From Tidjanibacter sp. (lineage in GTDB: Bacteria > Bacteroidota > Bacteroidia > Bacteroidales > Rikenellaceae), in contig JAGBGK010000058.1 of the NCBI GenBank assembly GCA_017936005.1, positions 18,851-82,850 on the forward strand: a stretch of 64,000 bases of DNA, written 5' to 3'. A model generated the notes under the pieces. That model made no database searches, was not told the DNA's origin, and saw only the letters and a program-made list of their open reading frames with translations. Below, one piece after another: positions 17,582-26,810 of this stretch. Within the stretch, counting starts at the first letter, position 1. Each line of letters starts with the position of its first letter. Made by a program: the position numbers and the translations under genes.

Positions 17582-19311
17582 TGACACGACGCAAGAGTAT
17601 GAAAAGAGTATATAATACATTGGTGATCTTGTTCGGCCTGCTGATGGTGGGTGCTCTGAACTCCTGTTCGCTCGACGAGCAGGTCTATACGCAGGTCGAC
17701 AAAGGAGAGTATGTGAAAGACGCACAGCAGGCCGAGAGTGTGCTGCTGGGTGTTTATGATGGTTTGGGCGTGGATGGTGTCTATGGCCACAATCTGTCGA
17801 TGATTTTTGATATGCCTAATGACCAAGCCAAACCCGATGGAACAACCACTGTTGGTAACCGTTTGCAGGCAAGTAACGCTTATAGTACTACCGATGCAGA
17901 GGTGCAGGAGACGTGGGCTGCGCTCTATGCGGGAATCTACAATGCCAACTCCTTCATCGAAACAATGGAGGTGAGGTTGCCCGAATTTTCCGAGAAAGAT
18001 ATTGAGCTGGGAGAGATTTATGTAGCCGAGGCAAAGGTGCTGAGGGCCATTTACTACTTCGAACTCGTGAGTTGGTTTGGCAATGTGCCTCTCATTACCT
18101 CCACGGCTATGTCGCGCCTCCACCCCTCGAAATTTGTTCAGGAGAAGCCGGTGAAGGTCTATGAGTACATCGAGGCAGACCTCTTGGATGCTATTCCTGT
18201 GCTGCCTTGGGTGGGTGAGGATATCAGGCCAAACACCGCTTTCCGTATCTCGAAGGGTACGGCCTATGGTCTGTTGGCCAAAGTGTATGCCAAATGGGCA
18301 GGCTATCCATTGCAAGACAATAGCAAGTGGAAATTGGCTGCCGATGCTGCTGCCGAGGTTGTCAACTCCGGCAAGCACTCTTTGGTGCCCAGCTACAAAA
18401 CCCTTTGGACCAACTGCGCCAACAATGTGTGGAACGAAAAGGAGAGTCTGTTGGAGATTTCCTATTGGTCGCCCCAATCGACCAACACCACAAGTGGTCG
18501 TGTGGGTAAGTGGAATGGTGTGAGTGCCGCCAATGGTGCCATCAAGGGTAACTATAATATTGCCCTCTATAAGGTAAGCCCCAACTTCCCGGCCGAGTGG
18601 AAGGACTACGATAAGGATGAACGCTGGGGCTTTGCCTTCGCCGACTACAAATATACTGTGGATGCCGGTAAGACCATCCTCGCCACTGCCAAAGTGAATG
18701 GTGTTGCCACCGATATCACCTTTGAGATGGCTATGAACAAGGATTGGCTTGGTTGGGATATCTCTTGGCGCTCGAAATATAGCGGACAACTCACGCCCCG
18801 CAAGTGGGATATTGAGGAGTTTGTGAAGGACGAGAACCAATTGCCCGACAATAACTACTCCAATGTCAATTGGTATGTGCTTCGCTATGCCGATGTGCTG
18901 TTGCTCTATGCCGAGGCTCTCAATGAGCAGTATGGCAAACCCACCTCGGAGGCCTATGAGGCCATCAATCAGGTGCGTAGGCGTGGCTTTGGATTGGACG
19001 TGACTTTGCCTTCGGCAGAGGCTGATCTGCCTGCCGATATGGACTACGCCGACTTCCAGCAGGCTGTCAGGGACGAGCGTGGTTATGAACTTTGCCACGA
19101 GGGCCACCGCCGTCAGGACTTGGTGCGTTGGGGTATCTACTACGAAACCGTACAGGCAACCTACAAAAAACTGATGGATTGGCACGAGACTGCTCCCGAA
19201 TATTACATCGGTGCCCTCTATACCTTCAAGAATAAAAACGAACTGCTGCCTATCCCACAGAGGGAGATGGACTTGTGTGAGCAGTTTGAGCAAAACGAAG
19301 GCTGGAAATAA
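17581..19311 (+). CDS. SusD/RagB-family nutrient-binding lipoprotein
   Basis: The surface lid of the SusC channel that binds the polysaccharide. A signal with lipobox LNSC (Cys about residue 29 from the first ATG) is followed by the SusD-like N-terminal domain beginning LDEQVYTQVDKG, TPR helices and the C-terminal RagB region (LLLYAEALNE, YEAINQVRRRG, RDERGYELCHEGHRRQDLVRWG). The first ATG forms TAATG with the susC stop; an internal ATG six codons later (17599) gives a more conventional signal peptide and is an alternative. Length of about 576 residues is normal. Confidence 0.95.
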   Translation: MTRRKSMKRVYNTLVILFGLLMVGALNSCSLDEQVYTQVDKGEYVKDAQQAESVLLGVYDGLGVDGVYGHNLSMIFDMPNDQAKPDGTTTVGNRLQASNAYSTTDAEVQETWAALYAGIYNANSFIETMEVRLPEFSEKDIELGEIYVAEAKVLRAIYYFELVSWFGNVPLITSTAMSRLHPSKFVQEKPVKVYEYIEADLLDAIPVLPWVGEDIRPNTAFRISKGTAYGLLAKVYAKWAGYPLQDNSKWKLAADAAAEVVNSGKHSLVPSYKTLWTNCANNVWNEKESLLEISYWSPQSTNTTSGRVGKWNGVSAANGAIKGNYNIALYKVSPNFPAEWKDYDKDERWGFAFADYKYTVDAGKTILATAKVNGVATDITFEMAMNKDWLGWDISWRSKYSGQLTPRKWDIEEFVKDENQLPDNNYSNVNWYVLRYADVLLLYAEALNEQYGKPTSEAYEAINQVRRRGFGLDVTLPSAEADLPADMDYADFQQAVRDERGYELCHEGHRRQDLVRWGIYYETVQATYKKLMDWHETAPEYYIGALYTFKNKNELLPIPQREMDLCEQFEQNEGWK

Positions 19312-19353
19312 TGAATGGAAAAATCAATTAACTTAAATAAACAGATAATAACA

Positions 19354-21702
19354 ATGAAAAAGATTTTTGTATTCCTCTTCGCTGCAATCTTTGCATTGAG
19401 CGGATGTCAAGTGGCTGGACTCGATGAGTTGGCCGACAGAGTGGATAGACTCGAAGGCCGTGTGACAGTGTTGGAGCAGTTGTGTGGCGATATGAATGCC
19501 AACATTGAAACCATCCAGGCCTTTGTTGCTGCAACCGAGGGCAACCTCTTTATTGAGAAGGTTACCGAGGTGGCTGATGGCTTCACCATTACCTTTACCA
19601 ATGGTAAGACCTACACGTTGAAAAACGGCGAGAAGGGTAACAAGGGTGATAAAGGCGAACAGGGCGAACAGGGCCAGCAGGGCGAGACCGCTGTGCCCAA
19701 TGTGGGTATCGCATACAGCCCCGAGGATGGATACTATTGGACCGTTGATGGTCATCCTGCGGAGATTGATGGCAAGAAGGTGAGCGCACTCGGTGTTACT
19801 CCCAAACTGCGTATCAACGAGGGCAAGTGGGAGATTTCCTACAACGAGGGTGCCACTTGGGAGGAGATTGCTCCTGCCTACGATCAGAGCAACCAGATTA
19901 CCATCACCGAGGACGAGAGCGCAGTTTACCTTACCCTTGGCGATGGTACCACGTTTACCATTTCGAAAGTTCCCGGCTTCGCCTTCAAGGTTGCCAAGTG
20001 CGATGTTTTGGTGAGCGCAGGTGTGGTTGAGTTGCCCTACACTCTGACCGATGGCGACGAGAGCGTGCGCTTTGAGGTTAGGGGTACCTACGAGGCAAAG
20101 GTTATCCCCACCGATAACACCAAAGGTGTGATTGCAGTTACCGTTCCCGACCCCGTTGTAGAGGGCTATGTTATCGTTACTGCTGTGAAGAACTCCACCA
20201 GCGAGTTTAAGGCACAGTACATCTCCTTCGAGGAGGCTGTGATGAATGTGTCGGATGAGGCCTTTGATGTGAAGAAGGCAGGTGGTCTTTTTGAGGTTAC
20301 CATCCAGACCAACTTGGACTATGAGGTGAAGATTCCCGCCGAGGCCCAGAGTTGGATTAGCGTGGTGGAGAGCCGTGCAGTGCGTACCGACGTTGTTGCT
20401 TTCCAACTTGCAGAGAACAACACCGACGAGGTGCGTACCGCAACCGTGACAATCGAGGGTGAGGGCTTCGCCAAGAGCATCGCTTTTGTTCAGAGCAACT
20501 CCGACCTTCCTCCCATCTACTTGCAGGTGGAGAACGCAAATCCCATCAATGTTGCTGCCACCGCAACCACTGCAACCATTAATATTAAGGCCAATGTGGC
20601 TTGGACCGTTACCGTTCCCGAGGGCATCACCGCTGCTCCTGCTGCGGGCGAGGGCGATGCAGAGGTTGTGCTGACCTTTGAGTCGAATCAGGCTGCCGGT
20701 GTTTATGAGAATACCGAGTTTGAGGCTGTTGTTGCAACGGAGAACACCTCGGTTGCAACTCCCTCCTACACTGTTAAGGTTGTGAAGGCTGCTGCCAAGA
20801 ACCCCAATGAGTTCACCTATGTACGCTGGGGTAATAACCTCGGTCTTACTCCCGCTGCCGACTACCTCGACCAATTCCGTGTAACCAAAGAGATGGGTAC
20901 CCTTACCGTGCCTGTTGCCGAGAGCGACATCGTTGAGGGCGCAGCTGTTAAGTACTCCATTGAGCTGAAAACACATATGACCAAACAGCCTTTTGTGGCA
21001 ACCATCGACGAGAACACCGGTGCAATCACCATCACTTGGCAGGAGCCCAATGCAACGAATGCTATGACAGCTCGTGCACACTGTGCCTATGTAACCGTAA
21101 CCATTGGTGAGGGCGAGGGTGCTATGTCGAAAACGTTCCCCGTGTTTGTTCACTATCAGGGTGTGTCGAATGGCTATGATATTCGTATGACTCCCTTTGC
21201 CTATCGCTTCAACCCCAAGACCGGTGGCACCCAGACTCCTAAGAGTGTGGAGGCTTTCGATGCAGATGGTAATCCTATCAATGGTCTTACCATCGACTAC
21301 CGAAGGGACTTTGGCTGGTTCAATTTCAGGAGCGAGTTCGTTGAGAATAATGTTAAGAATGGTGCAACTGCAGAAAACAACTTGTTGTATGGTATCTGGC
21401 AGGGTTACTTTGGCGATGCTTTCGATGCAAGTTCATCATTTAGCAAGTGTGCCCCCATTAGTTATTGGCAGAACAAGACAGAGGAGAAGCTTGCCACGGC
21501 AGCTTGCTATGTAACTCCCGAAACCTTCGCCATTACGGTTAATCCTGAGAAGTTTGTTCTCGATGGCAAGTATGCAGATGGTCTTTTGATGGTTACTATG
21601 GCCGCTTGCAAGGATGGTTACGACCCTACAATTACCAAAGAACCCGCACCACAGAGCGTTAGGCCTTTGATTTTGTTCTTCGACTCGTCGCTTGTGGAGT
21701 AG
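19354..21702 (+). CDS. PUL surface lipoprotein with coiled-coil and collagen-like stalk
   Basis: Starts at ATG 19354, giving the signal MKKIFVFLF...LSGC with lipid Cys18. Residues 22-62 are a heptad coiled coil (LDELADRVDRLEGRV...). Residues 92-111 are seven Gly-X-X triplets of collagen type (GEKGNKGDKG...). Next comes a domain of the DUF4988 kind seen in Bacteroidota surface lipoproteins, then a BACON-like beta domain near residues 310-385 (ending VTIEGEGFAKSIAFVQ), another beta domain, and a C-terminal module of about 260 residues shared with the first lipoprotein of the PUL. Coiled coil plus collagen-like triplets suggests a trimeric stalk lifting a glycan-binding head from the cell surface (inference). 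No catalytic motif is recognised. Domain naming is from memory. Confidence 0.75.
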   Translation: MKKIFVFLFAAIFALSGCQVAGLDELADRVDRLEGRVTVLEQLCGDMNANIETIQAFVAATEGNLFIEKVTEVADGFTITFTNGKTYTLKNGEKGNKGDKGEQGEQGQQGETAVPNVGIAYSPEDGYYWTVDGHPAEIDGKKVSALGVTPKLRINEGKWEISYNEGATWEEIAPAYDQSNQITITEDESAVYLTLGDGTTFTISKVPGFAFKVAKCDVLVSAGVVELPYTLTDGDESVRFEVRGTYEAKVIPTDNTKGVIAVTVPDPVVEGYVIVTAVKNSTSEFKAQYISFEEAVMNVSDEAFDVKKAGGLFEVTIQTNLDYEVKIPAEAQSWISVVESRAVRTDVVAFQLAENNTDEVRTATVTIEGEGFAKSIAFVQSNSDLPPIYLQVENANPINVAATATTATINIKANVAWTVTVPEGITAAPAAGEGDAEVVLTFESNQAAGVYENTEFEAVVATENTSVATPSYTVKVVKAAAKNPNEFTYVRWGNNLGLTPAADYLDQFRVTKEMGTLTVPVAESDIVEGAAVKYSIELKTHMTKQPFVATIDENTGAITITWQEPNATNAMTARAHCAYVTVTIGEGEGAMSKTFPVFVHYQGVSNGYDIRMTPFAYRFNPKTGGTQTPKSVEAFDADGNPINGLTIDYRRDFGWFNFRSEFVENNVKNGATAENNLLYGIWQGYFGDAFDASSSFSKCAPISYWQNKTEEKLATAACYVTPETFAITVNPEKFVLDGKYADGLLMVTMAACKDGYDPTITKEPAPQSVRPLILFFDSSLVE

Positions 21703-21740
21703 GTGTAAATTGTTGAATATTCAAAAACAGACAAGAATAG

Positions 21741-23015
21741 ATGAAGATTAGGAATATATTGGTGGCAGCATTGGCAGTGGTTGCGCTGACCGGCTGCTCG
21801 CAGAAAGAAGACTACACTTGGGTAAAGAACGGCATTGACAGGGCTACCTCGCAACTCCTCTGGACCGCAGAGGAGATTGGCGAAACGGGTAAAATCCCTC
21901 GCTCCACTTGGGCCGGATATGACGAACAGATGCTCGAAAGGCAACTTAACCGTGAGTTCGCAACCTTCAAGGATTCGCTCCGCAAGAAGGCTGCGCCTGA
22001 GATGATGGGCAAACGTCGTCTGGCCACCGTGTATGATTGGACCAGCGGCTTCTTCCCCGGCTCGCTGTGGTATGCCTATGAGTTCACCGGAAGAGAGGAT
22101 GTGAAGGCTGCTGCCGAGAAATTCACAAACCTCCTCTTGCCCGTGAGCCACTACACCAAAACCCACGACTTGGGCTTTATGATTAATTGTAGCTATGGCA
22201 ACGCTCTCCGCCTTGCTCCCTGCGACACCATCCCCGAGGTGATTGTGCGCACTGCCGACAACCTCTGTGGTCGCTTCGACAAGGAGATTGGCTGTATCCG
22301 TTCGTGGGACTTTGGTGAGTGGAATTTCCCCGTTATCATCGACAATATGATGAACCTTGACCTGCTCTTCTCGGCTTCGAAACTCTCGGGTAATCCCTAC
22401 TACGCAGAGGTGGCCAAGATTCACGCCAATACCACAATGAAACACCACTTCCGCGAGGATATGACCTCCTACCACGTTGTTAGCTACAACCCCGATGGTA
22501 CTGTGGAGCGTAAGCAAACTCACCAAGGACAGTCGGACGACTCGGCTTGGGCAAGGGGCCAGGCTTGGGGTGTGTATGGCTATGCGGCTTGCTACCGTGA
22601 GACCGGCGACGAGGCATATCTGGCACAGGCTGTGAAGATTGCCGATATGATTATGAGCCGTGTTACTACCGAGGATGCCATTCCCTATTGGGACTACGAT
22701 GCTCCCGAGAGCGAGGAGACCCCAAGGGATGCTTCGGCTGCTGCCGTAACTGCTTGTGCTCTGTTGGAGATGAGCACAATGGTTGAGGACGGAGAGAAGT
22801 ATTTTGCCTATGCAGAGAAGATTCTCAAAAGCCTTTCGAGCGATGCTTACCTCGCAGCCGAGGGTACCAACGAGGGTTTTGTGCTGATGCACTCCACCGG
22901 CTCGCTGCCCCACGGCTCGGAGATTGACGTGCCCCTCAACTATGCCGACTACTACTACTTGGAGGCATTGCAGAGGTATATGAACCTGGTGGGTATTACC
23001 TATGCCGAGTTGTAG
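21741..23015 (+). CDS. GH88 unsaturated glucuronyl hydrolase, copy 1
   Basis: Removes the 4,5-unsaturated uronic acid left at the non-reducing end after lyase cleavage. The signal has a lipobox LTGC (Cys19), so it is lipid-anchored, probably facing the periplasm. Family features are YDWTSGFFPGSLWY (98-111), THDLGF with Asp143, IIDNMMNLDLL with Asp201, and DDSAWARGQAWG. Asp143 and Asp201 have the spacing expected of the two catalytic aspartates of GH88. Its 424 residues are normal. It lies between the surface lipoprotein and the PL12 lyase and has a paralogue after the lyase. Confidence 0.92.
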   Translation: MKIRNILVAALAVVALTGCSQKEDYTWVKNGIDRATSQLLWTAEEIGETGKIPRSTWAGYDEQMLERQLNREFATFKDSLRKKAAPEMMGKRRLATVYDWTSGFFPGSLWYAYEFTGREDVKAAAEKFTNLLLPVSHYTKTHDLGFMINCSYGNALRLAPCDTIPEVIVRTADNLCGRFDKEIGCIRSWDFGEWNFPVIIDNMMNLDLLFSASKLSGNPYYAEVAKIHANTTMKHHFREDMTSYHVVSYNPDGTVERKQTHQGQSDDSAWARGQAWGVYGYAACYRETGDEAYLAQAVKIADMIMSRVTTEDAIPYWDYDAPESEETPRDASAAAVTACALLEMSTMVEDGEKYFAYAEKILKSLSSDAYLAAEGTNEGFVLMHSTGSLPHGSEIDVPLNYADYYYLEALQRYMNLVGITYAEL

Positions 23016-23065
23016 GCAAGGGTGGCTCGCAAGGGAGTGAAACATAAACTTTTAAGGAGATAACT

Positions 23066-25072
23066 ATGCGTATCTTATCTCGACTTTTTGCACTGACAGC
23101 GGCTCTTGTGGCCGCTGTCGGCGTAGCAGGGGCACAAAGCCCCAGGGAGGAGGTCTTTGGCCTTCTTAACCTCGATATGCCCGAGTTGGCCGCAGTCAAG
23201 GCACACTATGAGGAGGGTAGGGTGGAGGAGGCCGCCGAGGCTTTGCTGGCCTACTACAAGGGTCGTACACACATCACCACGCCCGATATTCCCAACCCTG
23301 CCGCTGTGAGCATCTCGCCCACCGAGCAGAAGTGGGCAGACGAGGCCCTCGAACACACCTTCTTTGTACACTATGGCTACCAGCCATCGTTCAACTATGG
23401 CGAGGATATCGATTGGAGGTATTGGCCCGTGAGGGACAACGAACTTCGTTGGCAACTCCACCGCCACAAGTGGTTTACCCCAATGGGTAAGGCCTATCGT
23501 GTGAGCGGCGAGGAGAAGTATGCCGAAGAGTGGACCAAGCAGTACATCGATTGGATAAGGAAAAACCCCCTTGTGAAAATCAGCAAGGAGGAGTATGAAA
23601 TCAACGATGAGAGCACCGCTAAGGCCGATGCCGAGAATGCTCGCTTTGCGTGGAGGCCTTTGGAGGTGAGCCACCGTTTGGAGGACCAGACTCTCCAATT
23701 CCAACTCTTCATCCCTTCGCCCCACTTTACGGCCGATTTCCTGTGTGAGTTCCTCGTGAACTACCACCGCCACGCAGAGCACATCCTGGGTAACTATTCC
23801 GAGAGGGGTAACCACCTCCTCTTCCAAGCCCAAAGGATGCTCTATGCCGGCACCTTCTTCCCCGAATTTAGGAGGGCCGAGGTGTGGCGAGAGAGTGGCG
23901 TGGGTATTCTCAATAGGGAGGTTGAGGTGCAGGTTTTTGACGATGGCGGACACTTTGAACTCTGTCCACACTACCACCTCGCTACCATCAACATCTTCTA
24001 TGAGGCTCTCCAAGTGGCCACCCTTAATGGCTTCAAGAGTGCCTTCCCACAGAGCTTTGTGGATGCGTTGGAAAAGATGGCCGAGTTCTATATCAACATC
24101 TGCTTCCCCGACTACGAAAACCCCTGTTTTAGTGATGCAAAGATTGCCCACAAAGGGGAGGTTATCAAGAACTATCGTGCGTGGTTGGATGTCTTTGGCG
24201 ACAATGGCTTGGTGCGCTATATGGCCACCGAGGGTAAGGAGGGTGCTCTGCCCGACTACGAGTCCAAAGGACACCTCACGGCGGGCTTCTTTACGTTCCG
24301 TAGCGGTTGGGGAGAGGATGCAGTGCAGATGGTCGTTAAGGCCGGCCCCAAAGGAGAGTGGCACTGCCAACCCGATAATGGTACCTTTGAACTGTGGTAC
24401 AACGGCCACCGACTGATGGCCGATAGTGGCTCCTATATCTACGCAGGCGATGCCGAGGTGATGAAGTGGCGTAATTGGTTCCGCCAAACTGCCGTTCACA
24501 ACACCCTCACGCTGGATGGCAAAAACCTCCAAACTACCGAGTCGAAAACGCTCCTCTGGCAACCCGAAGGCGAGGTGCAGGTGCTCGTGACGGAGAACCC
24601 TTCGTATGAGGGCCTCATCCACCGCAGAACGGTGTTCTTTGTGGAGGAGAGCTATTTTGTGATTGTGGATGAGGCTGTTGGTAGTGCCGAGGGAGTGGTT
24701 AATCTCAACTACCAAATGCCCGTAGGAGAGGTCAGGATTGATGGTGAAAAGATGCGCTGCGAGTCGCTCAACGCCTTCGATAGCAACCTCACGCTCCAAT
24801 GCTTTGCTCCTCGTGGCGCAAAGATGGTTGAGGCCGAGGGGTGGTTCTCGGACAAATATAAGAGCAAGGTGGAACGCAAGAGGGTGAGTGTTGATGTGAC
24901 CAAGAGTGCTACCACCGAGTCGGTGCGTTACGTTACGGTTATCGTACCTCACAAAGAGGCCCAAAATGGGCCCAAAATCAGCGCAAAACTCGTTGGAGAG
25001 TACAATCCTAACGGAGTGAGCGTGAATGTCAAGGTGGACAAAAAGAGCCGCAATTTGAAGGTGAAATTCTAA
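23066..25072 (+). CDS. Heparinase II/III family polysaccharide lyase (PL12-like)
   Basis: A periplasmic lyase that would cleave glycosaminoglycan by beta-elimination, producing the unsaturated ends that GH88 removes. A type I signal peptide ends near residue 23 (GVAGAQS, no lipobox). The alpha/alpha toroid domain carries RGNHLLFQAQ and GGHFELCPHYH, and the C-terminal beta domain carries FTFRSGWGED, HCQPDNGTFELW and SGSYIYAG, which match heparinase II/III proteins. Its 668 residues match PL12 enzymes. PL12 is mainly heparan sulfate lyase (heparinase III type); sequence alone does not exclude another uronic-acid polymer. It is flanked directly by two GH88 genes. Confidence 0.88.
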   Translation: MRILSRLFALTAALVAAVGVAGAQSPREEVFGLLNLDMPELAAVKAHYEEGRVEEAAEALLAYYKGRTHITTPDIPNPAAVSISPTEQKWADEALEHTFFVHYGYQPSFNYGEDIDWRYWPVRDNELRWQLHRHKWFTPMGKAYRVSGEEKYAEEWTKQYIDWIRKNPLVKISKEEYEINDESTAKADAENARFAWRPLEVSHRLEDQTLQFQLFIPSPHFTADFLCEFLVNYHRHAEHILGNYSERGNHLLFQAQRMLYAGTFFPEFRRAEVWRESGVGILNREVEVQVFDDGGHFELCPHYHLATINIFYEALQVATLNGFKSAFPQSFVDALEKMAEFYINICFPDYENPCFSDAKIAHKGEVIKNYRAWLDVFGDNGLVRYMATEGKEGALPDYESKGHLTAGFFTFRSGWGEDAVQMVVKAGPKGEWHCQPDNGTFELWYNGHRLMADSGSYIYAGDAEVMKWRNWFRQTAVHNTLTLDGKNLQTTESKTLLWQPEGEVQVLVTENPSYEGLIHRRTVFFVEESYFVIVDEAVGSAEGVVNLNYQMPVGEVRIDGEKMRCESLNAFDSNLTLQCFAPRGAKMVEAEGWFSDKYKSKVERKRVSVDVTKSATTESVRYVTVIVPHKEAQNGPKISAKLVGEYNPNGVSVNVKVDKKSRNLKVKF

Positions 25073-25082
25073 ATTAGTGAGA

Positions 25083-26294
25083 ATGGATATGAAAAACCAC
25101 ATCATCTGTCTATTGGCCCTAATGGGAGTGATTTGCACCGGTTGTGGCAGGCCCAATATTATTGACGAGAACATTGCTAATGCCGAGGTGCAGCTATCCG
25201 CTCTGCTGGCCGCAAGCCAGCAGGATGGACAAATCCGCATCCCATCCACCTATCGTGACGGTAAGGTGAGATTTGTCCCCAAACACGATTGGGTTAGTGG
25301 CTTTTTCGCCGGCTCGCTGTGGTATATGTATGAACTCACGGGCGACGAAAAGTGGGCCGAGGCAGCACAACAACACACCGAACATCTGCACGATATCCAA
25401 TATCTGACCTGGCACCACGACGTGGGTTTTATGGTCTATGACAGCTATGGTAATGGCCGTAGGCTCAAAGGATTAGTGCAGTATGATACGGTGATTGTGA
25501 ACACGGCAAAATCTCTGGCTACCCGCTTCCGTCCAGAGGCAGGCGTGCTCCAATCGTGGCCAGCCGACAAGGGGTGGCAGGCACAGAGAGGGTGGAAGTG
25601 TCCTGTGATTATCGACAATATGATGAACCTCGAACTGCTCTTCAAAGCAAGCGAAATCAGTGGCGATGACACATTCAAAAACATTGCCATTAGCCACTCC
25701 GATAAGACCATCCTGCACCATTACAGGGACGATTACAGCACTTGGCACGTGGTCGATTATGACCACGAAACGGGCGCTATAAGGGGTAAGTGTACCGCCC
25801 AGGGTGCAGCCGATGACTCGGCTTGGGCAAGAGGTCAGGCGTGGGGACTCTATGGCTACACGCTGGCCTACCGCTTTACTAAGGATGAGAGGTATTTGCA
25901 GCAGGCACAACACGTTGTGGAGTTTATCTTCTCCCACCCAAACCTGCCCGAGGATTTGGTGCCATATTGGGATTATAATGCCCCTGAAATTCCTAATACT
26001 CCGAGAGATGTGTCATCGGCAGCCATCGCCGCTTCGGCCCTCTATGAGTTGTATGATATGACCAAAAATAAGGAGTATAAGGCGTTGGCCGACACAATCA
26101 TTGAGTCGCTCTCCTCGCCTGCGTATAGGGCAGAACAGGGCACTAATGGTGGCTTTATTTTGATGCACTCGGTGGGTAGTATCCCTCATAATAGTAGCAT
26201 TGATGTGCCGCTGAACTATGCCGATTACTACTTCTTGGAGGCACTCGTAAGGAAGAGAAATATCGAAAACGGAGGCTCGGCAGTGCCGATGTAG
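25083..26294 (+). CDS. GH88 unsaturated glucuronyl hydrolase, copy 2
   Basis: A second GH88, a divergent paralogue of copy 1. A signal with lipobox CTGC puts the lipid Cys at about residue 21. HDWVSGFFAGSLWY, HHDVGF (Asp113), IIDNMMNLELL (Asp178) and DDSAWARGQAWG are all conserved. ATG 25083 is chosen; ATG 25089 is as good, and the in-frame GTG 25077 is less likely. It is about 403 residues long and the last gene of the PUL, followed by a strong terminator. Two GH88 enzymes beside one lyase may handle differently substituted disaccharides (inference). Confidence 0.92.
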   Translation: MDMKNHIICLLALMGVICTGCGRPNIIDENIANAEVQLSALLAASQQDGQIRIPSTYRDGKVRFVPKHDWVSGFFAGSLWYMYELTGDEKWAEAAQQHTEHLHDIQYLTWHHDVGFMVYDSYGNGRRLKGLVQYDTVIVNTAKSLATRFRPEAGVLQSWPADKGWQAQRGWKCPVIIDNMMNLELLFKASEISGDDTFKNIAISHSDKTILHHYRDDYSTWHVVDYDHETGAIRGKCTAQGAADDSAWARGQAWGLYGYTLAYRFTKDERYLQQAQHVVEFIFSHPNLPEDLVPYWDYNAPEIPNTPRDVSSAAIAASALYELYDMTKNKEYKALADTIIESLSSPAYRAEQGTNGGFILMHSVGSIPHNSSIDVPLNYADYYFLEALVRKRNIENGGSAVPM

Positions 26295-26329
26295 TGAGGG
26301 GCTGATAGGCCTTTGTTGACTCTGTTTTG

Positions 26330-26370
26330 AAGGGCTGTTTAGTGCAAAAATTTCGCACTAAACAGCCCTT
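26330..26370. terminator. Strong terminator closing the PUL operon
   Basis: A perfect 16-bp inverted repeat (26330-26345 with 26355-26370) around a 9-nt loop, followed by ATTTTGTG. It separates the PUL from the polysaccharide locus. Confidence 0.9.
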
Positions 26371-26523
26371 ATTTTGTGTGCAAAAACCATTGCTTGGATG
26401 TGCAAATTAACTGCTGTTTTTTGTCGGTTAAATGAGAAAAAACGGAGTGTAAAAGAGCTTTCAAATCCTATTTTCAAGAGGGAAAATTGAACATAAACAG
26501 TTGGAAAAATTAGTCGTTAATTG

Positions 26524-26554
26524 TTTGGTGAGTTGGTTTAATTGTGTATCTTTG
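26524..26554 (+). promoter_or_regulatory. Promoter of the surface-polysaccharide locus
   Basis: TTTG (26524-26527), a 19-nt spacer and TATCTTTG (26547-26554): an exact match to the Bacteroidota TTTG-N19-TAnnTTTG promoter. Transcription would start near 26561. I see no inverted repeats flanking it of the kind that invert phase-variable Bacteroides capsule promoters. Confidence 0.82.
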
Positions 26555-26560
26555 CGAATA

Positions 26561-26810
26561 TAAACTCTGGTGGTCTGCGTTGTTAATGCATAGTGACGAT
26601 TGCATTTTCTTTTAGGCGTGGGCTGTAACTGATTGGTAATCACTTTGTTATACGGTTGCCAATGTCCCCAAGGTGTGCCCGTTAGTGAGATAATTGGAGC
26701 GTTGTTTTAGGCTAAAATATGCTTCGTGAAAGGTGGTAAAATAACTCTTTCTGATGGCAAAAACGGGTGTAATCAATGAGTAGCCCTCAACGTAGTTGAG
26801 AAAAAAGTAT
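26561..26810 (+). promoter_or_regulatory. Long untranslated leader before upxY
   Basis: About 250 nt separate the predicted transcription start from the upxY ATG, with no convincing reading frame. Two small hairpins are visible: 26632-26639 with 26656-26663 (ATTGGTAA/TTGCCAAT) and CTCAAC-GTA-GTTGAG at 26786-26800, which ends ten bases before the start codon and is followed by an A-run. UpxY-family proteins act on the 5' leader of their own locus in Bacteroides fragilis, so this leader is the likely site of processive antitermination (inference). Confidence 0.55.

Noticed and set aside
23075-25249. 724-codon minus-strand open frame opposite the heparinase gene
   Set aside because: Shadow of the PL12 coding sequence; no recognisable domain. 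The same applies to long minus-strand frames at 9888-11744, 17578-19293 and 19333-21153.
26371-26810. Invertible promoter typical of Bacteroides capsule loci
   Set aside because: No matching inverted repeats flank the promoter and no site-specific recombinase gene lies nearby.
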